The notes: generated by a model not told the origin, from the sequence alone. DNA of 64,000 nucleotides from Hemibagrus wyckioides (GCF_019097595.1 NC_080726.1:16405705-16469704); one strand, 5' to 3'. Positions 35,951 through 48,923 are shown, counted from the stretch's first letter. Numbers and translations are program-made.

Positions 35951-38060
35951 GAGAGATTATCTGGGCATATCAGGAGCAACTAGCAGACCTGCAAGCCACC
36001 AACGAGCAGCTACAACAACCACGGCCAACCCAACTGACCTCTGCCCTCCCCCTCGCCCCTCTCGAGGGGTCGAGATATTTCTGTATAACTCTTCCAACTA
36101 TGCCAAGGCCCTGAGTCTGCAGCTGAATGCGCTGTGAAATTCCACACCCTGGCCACACAGAGTGGATGGAATATTGCTGCTCTTCTGGTGGTCTTCTGTG
36201 AGGGCTTTCGCCCTGCACTGCAGGCCAAGATGGTGTGCCAAGGTGTCCATACACATGCAGAGCCCCAGTTTAGAGGGGATGCACAGGCCATCGGGTTTCT
36301 GCCTGCCTGGAGAAACCCACAGCTTCTAAGGTAGGGGGAATTTGCCTGTATTCATGCTTAATTCTGTCTGTAAGGTTGCATTATGCTCAGAACTCTCATG
36401 TTATCTCAGCCTTAGTTGACTCCGGAGCGGCCATCAACATGTTTGAGCACCATCTTGTGGAGGAACTGCGCCTACCCACCCTTCCTTGTACCACCCCTCT
36501 ATGAGTGACGGCTTTGAATAACCGACCCATAGGGAAGGGCTTCATAACACGCCAGACCATCCCCATCACCCTCCAAGTGGGACTATTTCACACCAAGGAG
36601 CTCTCATTGTATGTCATTTCCTCTCCTTCTAACCCCATCATCCTCGTTGCAGCTCCACAACCCACATATGCCCTGGAGAGAAGGAGAGTTGATCAACTGG
36701 ATCCCCTACTGCTTAAACCATTTGACCGACTCCCCCCTCCCACTGTCTCTGGGACTGTGCCATAGACCTGCCACCCAATGCCATGCAACCCAAAATCAGG
36801 ATTTACCCCCTTTGTCTTCCAAAGAATAAGGCCATGGAGAAATATATTGAGAAATCCCTAGCTACAGGGTACATAAGACCCTCAACCTCTCCTGCGGCCA
36901 CGGGGTTCTTCTTTGTTGAAAAGGATGGCTCCTGGCAGCCCTGCAACAACTAAGGGAGGCTTGAATATTCTCTAAACTGGACTTGCGCAGTGCTTATAAC
37001 CTGGTACGTATTGAGGAGGGGGATGAATGGAAGACAGCATTTTATACCACAAGAGGGCACTACGAGTACCAGCTTATGCCATACAGGCTTACTAATGCCA
37101 TTCTCAAACACCACGACCTAAGCCTCCCATTTGTTGTGAAGGTTGATGCCTCCAGTTGTGCCATAGGAGCTGTTATGTCACAGCGCCACAGGGACCCTTG
37201 GAAATTGTACCCATGTGCATACTTCTCCTGAAAGCTGACTTTGGCAGAAGACAACTATGATGTAGGAAATTGTGAACTATTGTCTTTAAAGAAAGCACCA
37301 AAGACAATTGTGGCACTGGCTTGATGGGGCATGGCATCTGTTCCTAGTGTTAACGGACCATCAAAACCTCAAATACCTATGTAACACTAAATGCCGGTTG
37401 AACTGCAGCTGCGAACAACACTGATGGAGTGAATTCCTCCTATGGGCTGAATATGCCCAGAACTAACTCACACACTCATTTACAGGGCTAACTCAGTACC
37501 AATGCATCCTGAGTTATCAACCACCCCTTTTCCCATTGTTTGGTGAACCATTGGATGTCTGGATTCATCACAGCCAGGGAGACCCTCATCCCATTTTCCA
37601 GGTGGGAAAACAAGTCTGGGTCACTACACAGAACTTAAAGTTAAAGCTCCTGTGCTGTAAGCTCAGCCAACGTTTTGTCGGCCCTTTTCGCATTGTCTGG
37701 CAAATTAACCCAGTCACTTACAGCCTCCAGCTCCTATCGCATCTCCCCCACGTTCCATGTATCCCTCCTCAAGCCAGCACATTCTCCCCCTAACAATGAG
37801 CCCGCGATCAGTGAACCACCACCACCACTGGACGGGGCCCCGGCCTATCTAGTACACACCCTCCTGGACGGCTTCAGTATTTTGTGGATTGGGAGGGTAA
37901 TGGTCCAGAAGAATGGTCATGGGCCAACGCAGATGACATCTTGGACCCCACTCCAGGTAGGGTCGCCCACACACTTTGTAACATCTTGTCTGGTGGCACT
38001 CCCAGCAGAATGTCAGCGGGAGCAGTCACCCGAGTTCTAACACTGTCAAAGAAGGACACT
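35937..38060 (+). mobile_element. Gypsy (Ty3) element, gag to chromodomain, internally deleted
   Basis: On the plus strand: gag start ([20 protein letters not shown]), protease surroundings ([19 protein letters not shown], about 36530-36700; the preceding VDSGAAINMFEHH at about 36420 holds the aspartate motif in another frame), reverse transcriptase ([19 protein letters not shown] and [13 protein letters not shown], about 36985), RNase H ([20 protein letters not shown]) and then directly the integrase C-terminus ([40 protein letters not shown]) and a chromodomain trace ([10 protein letters not shown]). The integrase core is missing and frames are broken. Confidence 0.85.
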
Positions 38061-39690
38061 TTCAGGTTTATTCAGGACATTTAAGCAGCATGCATGCTAC
38101 AGAAGCAGAATGCGAATTATTGTTTTCAGTGAGACTTACCAAACTGTGCTTTACCCGCTATTGTCCTGATATTTGTATATGACTTCTGCTCTGTTTTCTG
38201 GTATTTAGATTTTTCTGCACTGGTTAATTTGCCAGAAAAAAAGGCACAGAGGAAGAGTTAGCTGGGGTTGCCATGTTGCTCAAATACAGCACAAATTCCA
38301 CTGTTAGAAGCATCCACCTCTGCAATGAACGGAATGTTCGGATCTGTTTGTTGTAGAATTGGAGCCAGTGGCGGACTGAGACAGTAATTCAGGCCGGGAA
38401 TTTGACTCCATCCCGGGCCACCTTTGCTGCTGCCGTCACCGCCACCCTATTCATGTAATCCACCAGACTTCTAATCTTGTAGGCTACCCCTATTAGTTGA
38501 TGTAATAGGTAGACTACCAGACAAATTATCAATGAATAAACAGGCCTAAATGAACCCTCAAAAACTCACTAGGAATACATCTATACAACCAAACCACAAA
38601 TAAATATAAAATTGGCTTACACTTTTAAAAAAGGGATAATAAGAGATACACATTCAAATGTTGAAATATATATTTTATGTATTTCCAATGATCAAATACA
38701 GTATATCAAAAGTAACAGAAACACAAACTTAACAAAAGCTATGACAGTGTAAGTAACAGATAACAATGTTCAGTCAATAGCATAAGAACAGACCAGTAAG
38801 AGTAAACAGTAAGTAATTAGCACTAGTACACCAAAAAAAAAAGAAATTTCTGGTCAAATTTGGCACTAGAAAATACTGTATCCCTATGTAATGTATTTCT
38901 AACATGTTGCAACATGCTCTTTTAAAACATCTATCAGTATATATTTAAAAAAAAAATTTGTGAACACCAATAGCTTGCACAAAGTGGATTTATTAGGTGA
39001 TAGCCATGCTGTAGATACGTGTGTGCAGGTCATTAATTTTTATTGACTCTAAAAAATCTGAAACTCTAACACTTACACCCTCTATTCACTAGTACTAACA
39101 CTAGTACTCTATATTCTATCTATTTTTTATTCTTTTTACTTCTTATAAAAAACATGATACATATACTGTGTTAGACTAAACAAGACTTGTCACAGCACAG
39201 CACCTACATATTGTTGCTTGTTTGTTGGTTTGATTTGATCTATTGTAAGTTGCTTTGGATGAAAGCGTCCATCTGCCAAATGATGATGTAAATGTAATTG
39301 TGACTGACCTGCTCCCCATATTCGAGCCCACACTCTTAAGTCAGTCTCGTGGTACTTTGACATTCTGTACCAGCTGGGTCTGCACAGCGCTGCTTCAAGT
39401 CGAACACACCTATTACCTGCCTCTGGAAATAGCCAATGTCATTTTCACTCTGTGATTTCCTGATTCGTAGATTGAGAGGTCCATCAATTTATTCCTAGCT
39501 GCATACCAGTCTATCGCACGTCAAGGTGATCGACTGCATGTCGGCAGGTCAGAACGACCGCCAGGCCACCAGGAAATGTCCTGACGGCCAGTTTGCCCCT
39601 GAAGGTAAAACGATGCTTACATTGCTTGAAGACTGTTTTCAAACAACGTTTTACAATGTAGAAAGTAATAAACATCAGGAAAGACCATGG
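38061..39690. other. Intergenic repeat-like DNA, no gene seen
   Basis: No coding motif. The ends show GGCGGACTG (38370) and, inverted at about 39590, GGCAAACTG, so a worn DNA transposon about 1.2 kb long may fill most of it; the match is weak. At 39249-39295 GTTGCTTTGGATGAAAGCGTC...CATCTGCCAAATGATG resembles the HAmo/V-SINE tail. Confidence 0.35.
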
Positions 39691-39693
39691 AAT

Positions 39694-39728
39694 TAGAAGA
39701 TGTGTCCAAACTTTTGACTGGTAGTGTA
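39694..39728. mobile_element. Orphan Tc1-like terminal repeat
   Basis: TGTGTCCAAACTTTTGACTGGTAGTGTA is the terminal motif of a common fish Tc1 family; no partner end was found nearby. Confidence 0.5.
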
Positions 39729-40740
39729 TATTGAGAACAGCAGAGGTCCTAAAACTGACCCTTGTGGGACCTCGTATTTTACTGGCATTACAATGGACAG
39801 TTATCCAATTAAATCTACAAAATGATATCGATCAGACCGGTAGGATCTAAACCATTTTAATGCCTGTCCCTGAATACCTATGTGATTTTGTAAGCGATCT
39901 ACGAATGTAGCACTAAGATCAAGTAAGACTAATTTTGAAATGCAGCCTTGGTCCAAAGCTAAAAACAAGTCATTTGTGATTTTTATTAGCACAGTTTCTG
40001 TACTATGAAAGGGCCTGAAACCTGACTGAAATTCTTCAAGCATATTGTTTTCCTGTAGTAAGGAGTATAGTTGAGCAGACACCACCTTTTCTAATATTTT
40101 AGATATAAACGGAAGGTTTGAAATCGGTCTGCAGTTTGATAATTCATTGGGGTCTAGATTAGGTTTCTTAAGAACAGGCTTAATAACTGCTAATTTGAGA
40201 GGTTTTGGGACATGACCTAAATAAACCAAGGAGTTAATAATGTTGAGAAGAGGTTCTCCAGCTGCATGTATCACTTCTTTCAGCAATCTAGTTCTTCCTG
40301 TCCTATACCTATAAAGCACAGTAGATCTAAATGCAGAGCTTTAGGCTGGACTAGATCACAGGATGCTGTCAAAGATTGAACATCCATTATTTTACTCCTA
40401 ATACTAACAATTTTTTCGGCGAAGAGAGAAAGTCCTCGCTATTAAACTGTGATAGAGTACTCTCCGGATATTTGTTTTGTTAGTCTAGCCACTGTGCTTA
40501 ATAAGAATCTGGGATTGTTTTGTTTTAATTCTATCAGTTTGCTCAGATGCTCAGCCCTAGCAGCTTTTAGAGCCTGTCTGTAGCTGGACATACTGTCTTT
40601 ATACACAATTCTAAAAACTTCTAATTTAGTTTTTCTCCACTTTTGCTCGAGGTTACAGGTTGCTCTCTTGAGGGGGTGAGTATGACTATTATACCATAGT
40701 GCAGGTGTTTTATCTCTGACCCTTTTTTAATTGGATAGGG
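39729..40740 (-). mobile_element. L2-clade LINE fragment, reverse transcriptase 5' part
   Basis: Minus-strand frame 40319-39801 contains PLKLAVIKPVLKKPNLDPNE, LSNCRPISNLPFISKILEKV, EFQSGFRPFHSTETVLIKIT and LVLLDLSATF, the fingers and palm of an L2/CR1-type reverse transcriptase. About 15 residues after the DLSATF motif are deleted. 40320-40740 continues upstream with degraded linker sequence. It complements the 3'-end L2 at 31018 but lies in the opposite orientation, so they are separate insertions. Confidence 0.85.
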
Positions 40741-41039
40741 GCAACAGTGTCTAGTGTGCTGGTGAAAATAGTGCCTATGCTGTTAGTTCAGGTCATGTCA
40801 GATCAGGTTGAGGACTCTTTCCCGTCTACGCCACCTAGTGAAGGCAGTTCTGACACTGAGTTAGTACAAAAGAAATTTACACAGAAGGTGGCTGGGCCGC
40901 AAGCTGCAGTTTCAGCCATACATTCTTGCTAGTTGCTAGTTCTCTGGAAAAAAAATCAATCAGAGGTTCATATCAACAATTTTGTTATTGATGTGGGCAT
41001 TTTGCAGTCAAGTGAAAACCCTGAAACATTGAAGAATAA

Positions 41040-42335
41040 CTCATTGAAGCCTTGAAAATTTCCAAGAACAGCCAACAGTCAGGTGATGTCACAGCTAGCA
41101 GTTTGAATTGCACAGTGAAGAACAATACTGTCAAAAAGCCATTGAATGCATGCATTCCTGATGGTCTGGTTGGCCCACCTAGCATAGTGCCATTGAAAAT
41201 AAATGGAAAACCCTGCACTGCTTTGCTGGACAGTGGCTTGCAGGTGATCATCATTTTCGAGCCATGATATGAGAAAAACTTGTCCGATGCACTGATTCAC
41301 CCGGTTTCCAGTCTGTTGCTTTGGGGTTTGAGTGACTCCAGTGCAAGCTACCCTTACCATAGTTATGTAGTGGGCAAGATTTACAGTACCTACTGATAGA
41401 CCCAGCATCTCTTAACAGTTCACCTGTCTATGTTGCTCAACTGGGGCCTCCCCCCATTGTGTCCCAAACCTGTATGCTTTCCCAACACACCTGGAGTTAA
41501 AGTCCCTTGATCTTCTGTCTAGGCAGAATCTCAAGAAAGCTCAGAAAGATGATCCATGAAAGATGGGTTGTTGTACCGGTTCAGCAAACACTCATCAGGA
41601 GATGAAGTCTGTCAACTGTCTTGCCAAGAGAGTTCAGAGAAATGGTTATGCAGGCTATGCATGATGACTTAGGATACCCTGGGCAGGAAAGGACCATTGA
41701 CCTGCTCAGGAGTAGATTTTTCTGGCCAAAGATGTCTGTGGATGTTGCAGAGTACATTATAAATTGTGGAGAGTGCACATCTTACAAGACCCCTCCTCAG
41801 TGAGGTGCTTCATTACATCATTCCAGAGGTTTTAATAACGTGCTGGTAGTCACTGACCATTTTACATGATATGCTCAGGCTCTCCCAACCAAAAGCCAGA
41901 AGGCCCACAATGTGGCATAGATCCTCATGGACGAGTTTTTTGTACATTATGGACTTCAAGAGAGATTTCGAGAGCCAGTTGATATGGGAACTCCTGCACT
42001 TGATGGGGACTTGTAAGTCACGGACAACCCCTTATCATCCACAAGGAGACCCACAGCCTGAAAGATTCAGTTGAACCTTGCTCTTGATGCTTGGTACACT
42101 GGGTCATGAAAAGAAACTCACTTGGAGTCAACTAGTGAGTTACTTGGTGCATGCATACAACAGTATTAAGTGTGATATCACTGGATATTTGCCTTATTAC
42201 TTGATGTTTGGGCGTGAGGCGAGACTTCCTGTGGACTTGTGTTTTGGAACATCCCCTGATGGTATAGAAGCTACTGGCCATTCCCGCTATGCCGTAAAGC
42301 TAAAAGAGGATTTAAAGCAAGCCGACAGTTAGCCT
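41040..42335 (+). mobile_element. Gypsy retrotransposon remnant (protease and integrase)
   Basis: Protease with the active-site block CTALLDSGLQVIIIFEP (41215-41265), then, after a large deletion, the integrase zinc domain (AMHDDLGYPGQERTIDLLRS and INCGECTSYKTP, 41650-41800), a frameshifted core (DFKRDFES, TTPYHPQGDPQPERF) and the C-terminal segment LVSYLVHAYNSIKCDITGYL with YYLMFGREARLPVDLCFG (42140-42240). This Gypsy lineage differs from the one at 33-38 kb. Frames are broken. Confidence 0.85.
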
Positions 42336-42397
42336 CTGGGGCTGCAGATAAAAGGCACCAGAGAAGCAAGAAAGTGTAAGTATAAGAAACCAGAAAC

Positions 42398-42445
42398 TGT
42401 ACATTTCTGGCATTTGGCAGATGCTCTTACCTAGAGTGGCATACA
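42398..42445. mobile_element. SINE tail fragment (HAmo/V-SINE-like)
   Basis: GGCATTTGGCAGATGCTCTTACCTAGAGTGGC matches the conserved tail shared by several otophysan SINEs. Confidence 0.4.
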
Positions 42446-42525
42446 AAAGTGCTTTGAAGTCTCTATCAATTAATATGTTAACACTGGTTCAGTAGGTCAC
42501 AGACTTATGGTACCATCAGCCTAAA

Positions 42526-43060
42526 AACTGTGTTCCCTTTCAAGGGAACTCAATGCTGCGTCATGGCTAATGCTATGGGAACGCAGCTCTCGAGATTCGA
42601 GTCCAGTGTCTGCTAAGGCAGTGTGCCAACTTAGATCATGGGTCTTGCAGGTCGAGTTTGTGGAGGCAGAACAAGAGATGGTGATCCCCTTTCTCTTGCC
42701 CTGTCCTGACTCGGATTTCCCTGCTTTGGCTCCAAGAGTTCGTTTTGTGATTTCTCCTGACCCGAATGAGGAATTATTGTTTTTATCAGACTCTGAGAAG
42801 CTCGATGTGGGCGATGATGAGTGGTATGCCACTGAATTGCTTCTTGAGAGAAAGCAATCAGTGACATTTATGCTGTTCATTTTCACCTTGTTTCATCTTG
42901 CTTGTATTTCCAGCCAAGTGCTTGCGCTGTGTGGCTCAAGTCCTGCGTCTGTTGGTCATGGTTTCACAGCTTCGTGAATCCCTTTTGTCCTCTCTGCTGT
43001 CTCTCAAACCACCGCTTTGTGAACTCACTTTGCGATTTCTCCCGACCTGGATGAGGATAT
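42526..43060 (+). mobile_element. DIRS/Ngaro-like retroelement fragment
   Basis: TGTTCCCTTTCAAGGGAACTC at the start resembles the terminal motif of fish DIRS-type elements. The frame after it (42570-42860) is an acidic-serine segment (ISPDPNEELLFLSDSEKLDV) as in their gag-like proteins. A similar phrase recurs near 43040-43070. No tyrosine recombinase is present. Confidence 0.4.
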
Positions 43061-43072
43061 AATGCTGTTGTA

Positions 43073-43575
43073 ACATCCCAACACGAACGCGAACCCTCTC
43101 CGGAATACTAATTGCTCACGTGACTCACTGACTGGTTTCCCACGGACATAAATACCCCACGCACGCATTGTTTAACGCGAAGTATCATCCTCACGTGACC
43201 TACCGAGCGTTTCTGTGTTTGAGATAGATTTTGTGTATGATCCTTGCCTGCTTTCCACGTCTGATTCTTGCCTTGCCTCCGATATTGATTTCCATGCATG
43301 ACCCTGCCTGTTTCTCTGACTACGCGCTTCGTTTTGTGCTTTTGGTTTTGTTTTCTCGTCCCAGTGGTTTTCCGGTTTTTGACTCACGTTTGGTTTTTGT
43401 CTACGTTTCTGCCTGTGTGATTATTATTAATAAAGATCTGCATATGGATTCTACCCCTGCAGCCTCCGGCTCCTCATTACAGCTGTCTGCATCAGACTCT
43501 GAGGAGCTTGTGTCAGAGAAATTACATTATCTATCAAATACCAAATATCTATCAAAATATTTAGCTCCTGAATAG
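43073..43575 (+). mobile_element. Gypsy 5' LTR and gag start
   Basis: The block from TGTAACATCCC has a TATA-like ATAAATACCCC near 43150 and AATAAAG near 43429. It is followed at once by ATGGATTCTACCCCTGCAGC, a gag start (MDSTPAASGSSLQLSASDSE) that matches the one at 63783 in wording. Sequence homology ends after about 100 bp of gag. Confidence 0.65.
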
Positions 43576-44640
43576 TAGTAAACTTTTGAGTAATGCAAAT
43601 ATATCAAATATATATCCTTTATAATATCAGGTTTTTGAGCTTTTGATTAATGCACATGTGTAACTTTCATAATCATCAAGCAGAATTAGTGCTGAGAGAG
43701 ATGAAATAGAGGGGATGTTTTTGTGCTGAAAAGTGCAAAAGTAAGGGGAATTTCACCAAGAATAGTCACCCAGACAAACATATGCCAGACATAACCCAGG
43801 CATCTTATCAGCTTTAGCGCTGCTTAATAGGTAACAGAGAAGCACATTTAGTTCCAGACACAGACAGTTAAACTTAGAAATAGAAGTATGGTTTTCCGAG
43901 AAAAAATTCACAAAGTGGGACCAATATGGGCCTCATGTATGTTGCCCAGTTGGGCCCCACATTTGCCCCAGTCAGAATATACATGAGATTCATATGGGTT
44001 AATTTAGATAGGGCCCACGTGGAACCCGCGGACAAACCCATTTAGGGCCCATGTTTCAAGCCCATATGGTGCCCACATTGGCCCCACTCTGCAATGTTGG
44101 CTGGGTTTTACTCTTTATTCAACTACATCTTTTATTGAATATATGTACTCTTTGCTCCACGACATTTGAACTGACTCTTACTGTTGTCTATTGTACTGAA
44201 AATTCCTTATGACTTTTTTAAAGACACGAGTTTGACTATGACTGTTTAGTCCATGTTTAAGCCTGTTTCTTCCATGCTTAAGAGGCTATTATGTTGAGGC
44301 TGTTCTTGTATCTTGATTTAATAAAATATTGTTGGAAATAAACCCTCTCAAATCAACTGTTCATTGTTTTTCATTTCTTGGTGTTATTTCTTGGACTAGT
44401 GCCTCTTTGAACCTACATTCAGTATGAGTGAAATGCTCAAGTACTGTTAGGATATGATACTTTAAAACTTTTACTCAAGTTGTTTGGGAATTAGTTACTC
44501 GCAACTTGTAATGGAGTAATTTTTGAAATAAGGTACTTTACTCAAGTATGGTTTTCAGGTACCCTTTACACCTCTGCGTACCATTTGTTCATGACCTCAT
44601 CTTATGACCGTGATATACTTTGTTTTGTCCTAGAAATTCT
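43576..44640. other. Intergenic with a GGGCCCA-rich MITE trace
   Basis: 43920-44105 has repeated GGGCCCACAT/GCCCATATGG phrases ending GCAATGTTGGCTGGG, the terminal motif of a common fish MITE; the partner end is not seen. The rest has no recognisable gene. Confidence 0.4.
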
Positions 44641-46260
44641 TTTTGTTCTGTTTTGATGAACATGTGCTGAACATAGATCCTCGCTGACAGTTTCTTCTTC
44701 TGATTACAGAAGAAGATTTTCATAATAAATTTGCCAAAACACCAGTGAACATGTCAACCACCACATCTGTTTCTGCTGACATCTTTTGTTTACCTATAGA
44801 TAACACTGAATATTACACCTTTCTTCTGTATAAATACTCCTTGTTCATCTCAGTAAATTTAAAAGAATTTTGCTATTCAGTCACTGTCTCTGTGTGGTTC
44901 GTTGGCAAAAAGCTTCCCTGATATCAGTGGTGGCACTGGCAGCAGCACGACTCAGACTTCTTCTCTGAGTGAACCTGAAAATTCTAACAGCTTTCTCACG
45001 GCTCGTCTGGGATATAATTGGGTGGAGGAGCAGGTAAGAGAACTCTTCTTTGCATCTGCCTTCCTGCAGTTATATTCTGTTATCTCAGTTAGGATTTCAT
45101 AACCTTAACTTGCAGTGTTTCTGTCAGGGTAATTCTGTTTAAGAATTATTGGTATATAAATTGTGTAAGGAATAACTGAAAGGAGCTGATTAGTTCCTTC
45201 TTAGTTTTCAGTTTGTTCCCCAGTCAGCTGAGAGATACTGTTAATTCCCTGGTTCTGCCGGGAGGTTTTGTTCTTTCCCCGGTTTGCTGGGAGGTTCTAG
45301 TCCAGGGGTGTCCAATCTTATCCACAAAGGGCCGGTGTGGGTGCAGGTTTTCATTCCAACTGAGCAGAAGCCACACCTGAGTCTGCTGAAAGCCAAGATC
45401 TACTAATTAGCCAGTTGGAATCTGGTATAGCTTCTGCTTGGTTGGAATGAAAACCTGCACCCACACTGGCCCTTTCTGGATAAGATTGGACACCCCTGTT
45501 CTAGTCCATTCCCTTCTCTGCCAGGAGGTCATGCACGTGTTATCATAAAATTTTTCTTTCTCCTACTGTTCAGGCCGCCCAAACTCCTATAATGCTGTTG
45601 TCTGTCTGTCTGTTTGTGTCTTTATGTATTGTAGCAATGGGTGGAATTGGCCAGTCTAAGCAAACTTCTAATAATTGATTTTATATTTGTGGTCTCTACT
45701 GAAATATGCAGATGACATTCTGCTTTTGGGGACTGCTCACTTGTCCTCCTCACACACCTGGCCCAGTGTGGTTATAAGGCCTTGCTTTCAAAACTCTAAT
45801 TCTGCAAGCCTGGGGTTTCTCATCTCCCTAGGACACCTATGTCCCTTGATCACCTGAGAGTCATTATGGAGGTCTATCCACCCAAAACAAAGAAAGATAT
45901 TCTCCTTTTTCTGGGACTGATTAATTTCTGCTGCCAGTATATGCTTGACTGCTCACACCATGAAAGTGTTGCACCAGTGCTATCTCAAAGACATGTCTGA
46001 TACTGTTGAATGGACTAAGAAAATGATTAACTTTTTCCATTAACCTCAAATAATCCTTGAGCTCTGTTCCAGCTCAGGGCTGCCTGACTACATCATTCAA
46101 TTTCATCTCTCTGGGCACAGCAGTGGGAGTCTTGGCCCAAGAGCATGGTGGTCTTTATCGTCCAGTAGCATATCTGTCCTCATGTTTGCGTTCAGTTGCT
46201 CTCTCTGCTCTACTGGTCTCAGATGCTGAAAAAGCTGTCCAATTCCAACTAAATCACTGA
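44640..46260 (+). mobile_element. Endogenous retrovirus remnant
   Basis: 44640-44920 looks like the end of an LTR (AATAAA, then a TATA-like TATAAATACTCC). It is followed by a leader with GGCTCGTCTGGGAT (45000-45013), similar to the primer-binding/leader region of gamma-type retroviruses, and a splice donor CAGGTAAGAG at 45031. At 45675-46260 pol pieces remain in several frames: YADDILL of the reverse transcriptase and an LLFLGLINFC block, then RNase H-like sequence. Gag and env are absent and the frames are broken, so it is an old inactive copy. A 196-bp hAT MITE has inserted at 45303. Confidence 0.6.
45303..45498. mobile_element. hAT MITE with 8-bp target duplication
   Basis: The element starts CAGGGGTGTCCAATCTTATC and ends with its inverse, GATAAGATTGGACACCCCTG; long arms share GGGTGCAGGTTTTCATTCC. 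TTCTAGTC occurs directly before (45295-45302) and after (45499-45506), the 8-bp duplication expected for hAT. Confidence 0.95.
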
Positions 46261-46274
46261 AAGAAGTGATACAT

Positions 46275-46545
46275 ACAGTTGCAGAGCCTCTTCTCAACAT
46301 TATTAATTCCTCGTTATATTAAAGGCACGTCTCTAAACCTCTCAGGTTGGCAGTTATTAAGCCTCTTCTTAAGAAACCTGAACTAGATCCTAACGAATTA
46401 TCAAATTACAGACTGATATCAAACCATCTGTTTATGCCTAAAATATTAGAAAAGGTAGTGTCTGCTCAATTATGCTTACAGGTATAATTACAGGAAAACA
46501 ATATCCTTGAAGATTTTCAGTTAGGTTTCAGGCATGATATCTATC
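46275..46545 (+). mobile_element. L2 LINE fragment
   Basis: LKKPELDPNELSNYRLISN and ILEKVVSAQL of the reverse transcriptase are readable, with a stop and a frame change. Confidence 0.75.
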
Positions 46546-46554
46546 CATCTTTAC

Positions 46555-47101
46555 AGTTTCATAGATATAGATTTAATATTGATCACAATAATTGTACCTT
46601 TTGTGATGTTGATATTGAAACAACTGTACATTTATTCTTTGACTGTTCATTCAATAGAGCCTTTTGGTCTGATACATTAGAGTGGCTAACAGTAGCTGTA
46701 AGCTGTCTTCTCAATGTTCTAAAAAAACAATATAATTTTGGTTTATTAATGGAAGATGTACTGTACATACTCAATTTGTACTGAATATTATTTTCATTTA
46801 GGGCAAATTTTATATTCATAAATGTAAGTGCCTTAAAACAAAGCCATTGTTTTCTGTTTTTCAAAAGGAATTTTGGATGTACTGTAAATCTATAAGATTG
46901 TTAAAATGTAAAACTGGAAGAAGACTGTTTAGTTTATTGCAGAAATGTAAACTATTAGAAGACCCTACTGTGTCATTCTTTTTCTTTCTTTCTTTTTTTT
47001 TTAGTTTATTTTCATTTTGATTGGTGCTCTGTTCTTAAGGATCTTCTTATGATCTTGTATTGCCTTATTGTATTTGTGATTTTTCCAACAATAAAAAAAA
47101 A
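46555..47101 (+). mobile_element. L1/Tx1-clade LINE, 3' end only
   Basis: The C-terminal zinc-knuckle-like segment CTFCDVDIETTVHLFFDCSF, then, in broken frames, FYIHKCKCLKTKPLFSVFQK, typical of L1 ORF2 ends, followed by a 3' untranslated tail ending AACAATAAAAAAAAA. Confidence 0.75.
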
Positions 47102-47617
47102 TGATTAGCTCTCAGGGCACCAGTGGTATAAAATGGTGGCGGGGCGCACAAATTGATTCATCTTCCCTCGGATAGTAATGCCTGTGACCTTGATGACGTA
47201 TTTTTGACAGTCGTTTCACACACCACACTTCGTGGGTGTAATTTCGCATGTCATGCGTGTAACAGAGCTTGTGTCCGTAAACTGTCATAGTCGTACATTT
47301 TGGAGTTGTACTCTAACAAACACATCTGTAAACTGTCGTGGACGTAGATTTTAGAATCCAACTCTGACAAAACACAGAGTTACATACAATAGTTTTAAAT
47401 TACACACGAGTGAATTAAAATCACACACAAATGTTTTGAATTATTTACGATTATTTTTTTTTACAGTGATTTTATTCCATATGACTGTGGCCCAAAAAAG
47501 TGAACCAGAAAATTCTAACATTAAGAATACTTGAAATCTGTTTCTAAATCTCCTGAGGAATCATGTACTGTTCTTTTTTCATATTACTTCAAGGATTTAG
47601 CATGTATTTATACTTAC
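47102..47617. other. Junction between repeats and A2M copy 2
   Basis: No A2M exon 31-34 sequence and no other gene seen. The paralogue stops at intron 30, so its 3' exons were lost at or before this point. Confidence 0.55.
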
Positions 47618-48923
47618 TGGACAGAGAACTTGATAGTCAAAGTGTGATCAAATGATTTTGTGCAGTTTCCCTCAGTATTCACTGTAATGTTCAGTGAACT
47701 GATTTCAGTAGGTGTGGGGACATTGTAGAAAAGTGATGTCTGCAAGCAGAAATTTGATATAATAAACAAAACACAATAAATTAATAATTTATATTGAATA
47801 AACTTGGATAAAAAGTATTTGCTGGGGAGCCTGGGCAGTCAGTGCCTCTACAATCACTTGCAGATTCATAGGACTGTGAAAAAAATAAAGGTTTATAAGA
47901 CAGGAGGCATTAGATGAACTGACCTGCACTGACACACAGATGGAGCGCTTCACGTCAATGCTGTATTTGCCAGGAACATCCTGCAATGATCTTTCTTGGT
48001 ACAGTAACTTCTTGTTCTGGTTCATATCAAAGGTGTAACTGTGTCCAGGTGCTGACTTTACAGTTATTGTGCTAGAGCCTTCTGAGCTGAACACTGTGTC
48101 CTGATTAAAACAGGAGAAACAATTATATTAAAAACAGGAAGGTCCTACTCTTAAATCAAGGCTCAACATCTTAGTATAATGATATACCCAACAAAACTGT
48201 AAACCCCATCTGTGTAGAAAAAGATAGCAGTATTTTTTTGTTCATGTGTAAACTATATTTTAAATGCTTGTATTTTTATGATGCCAATTTTTACTGTACT
48301 TGTATTTAATCAAAGCTTGAGTAATAATAACAGACTTAATATAAAAAATGATCATTAAAATGACTAATCTCTTTCTGACATTTACAAGAGGAAAAGGCCA
48401 ATTTTAGGCCACACATAAGCTCAACTGATGGAAGGACTAGACTTGTAAGAGTCTTTAACTCCACAGTCATTGCTCTGCTGAATATTTAGCAGTGAATTCT
48501 TAATATTTAGTGGGATCCCAAAAGTTTTTGGTCTACATTTTAGCTGTTGTTTGGTGTTTTGTGTGGGGTTTGGAAGTATGGTTTTGGCTGTATTTTATGA
48601 GCTGGTTGATGCAAGTTAAAATTTGAGACAGTGAAGCTGGAAGTGAAATTAAATAGAGAAATGAAAATTGGAGTACCTGGGAGGAGGAAAAGCCTCCATA
48701 GGGATTTTGCTGCTTCACCAGCCAGCTGACTATCCTATTAGCATAGCCCAAGTCAGCTGTAGTGAGTTGGCCTGTAGTGAGAACTGCTAGCAGCACATAG
48801 GAGCTGATTTCCACTGACAATGAGTCGGACTCGTCTAATGCTGACTGAGACCAGTGAAGACAACCATCTAAAATAAAAGAGACACAAGATAATTAAGACT
48901 GACTTGATGGCTCTGCATGCTTA

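Noticed and set aside
33137..38060. Functional retrotransposon genes
   Set aside because: Every gag/pol segment is broken by stops, frame changes or deletions.
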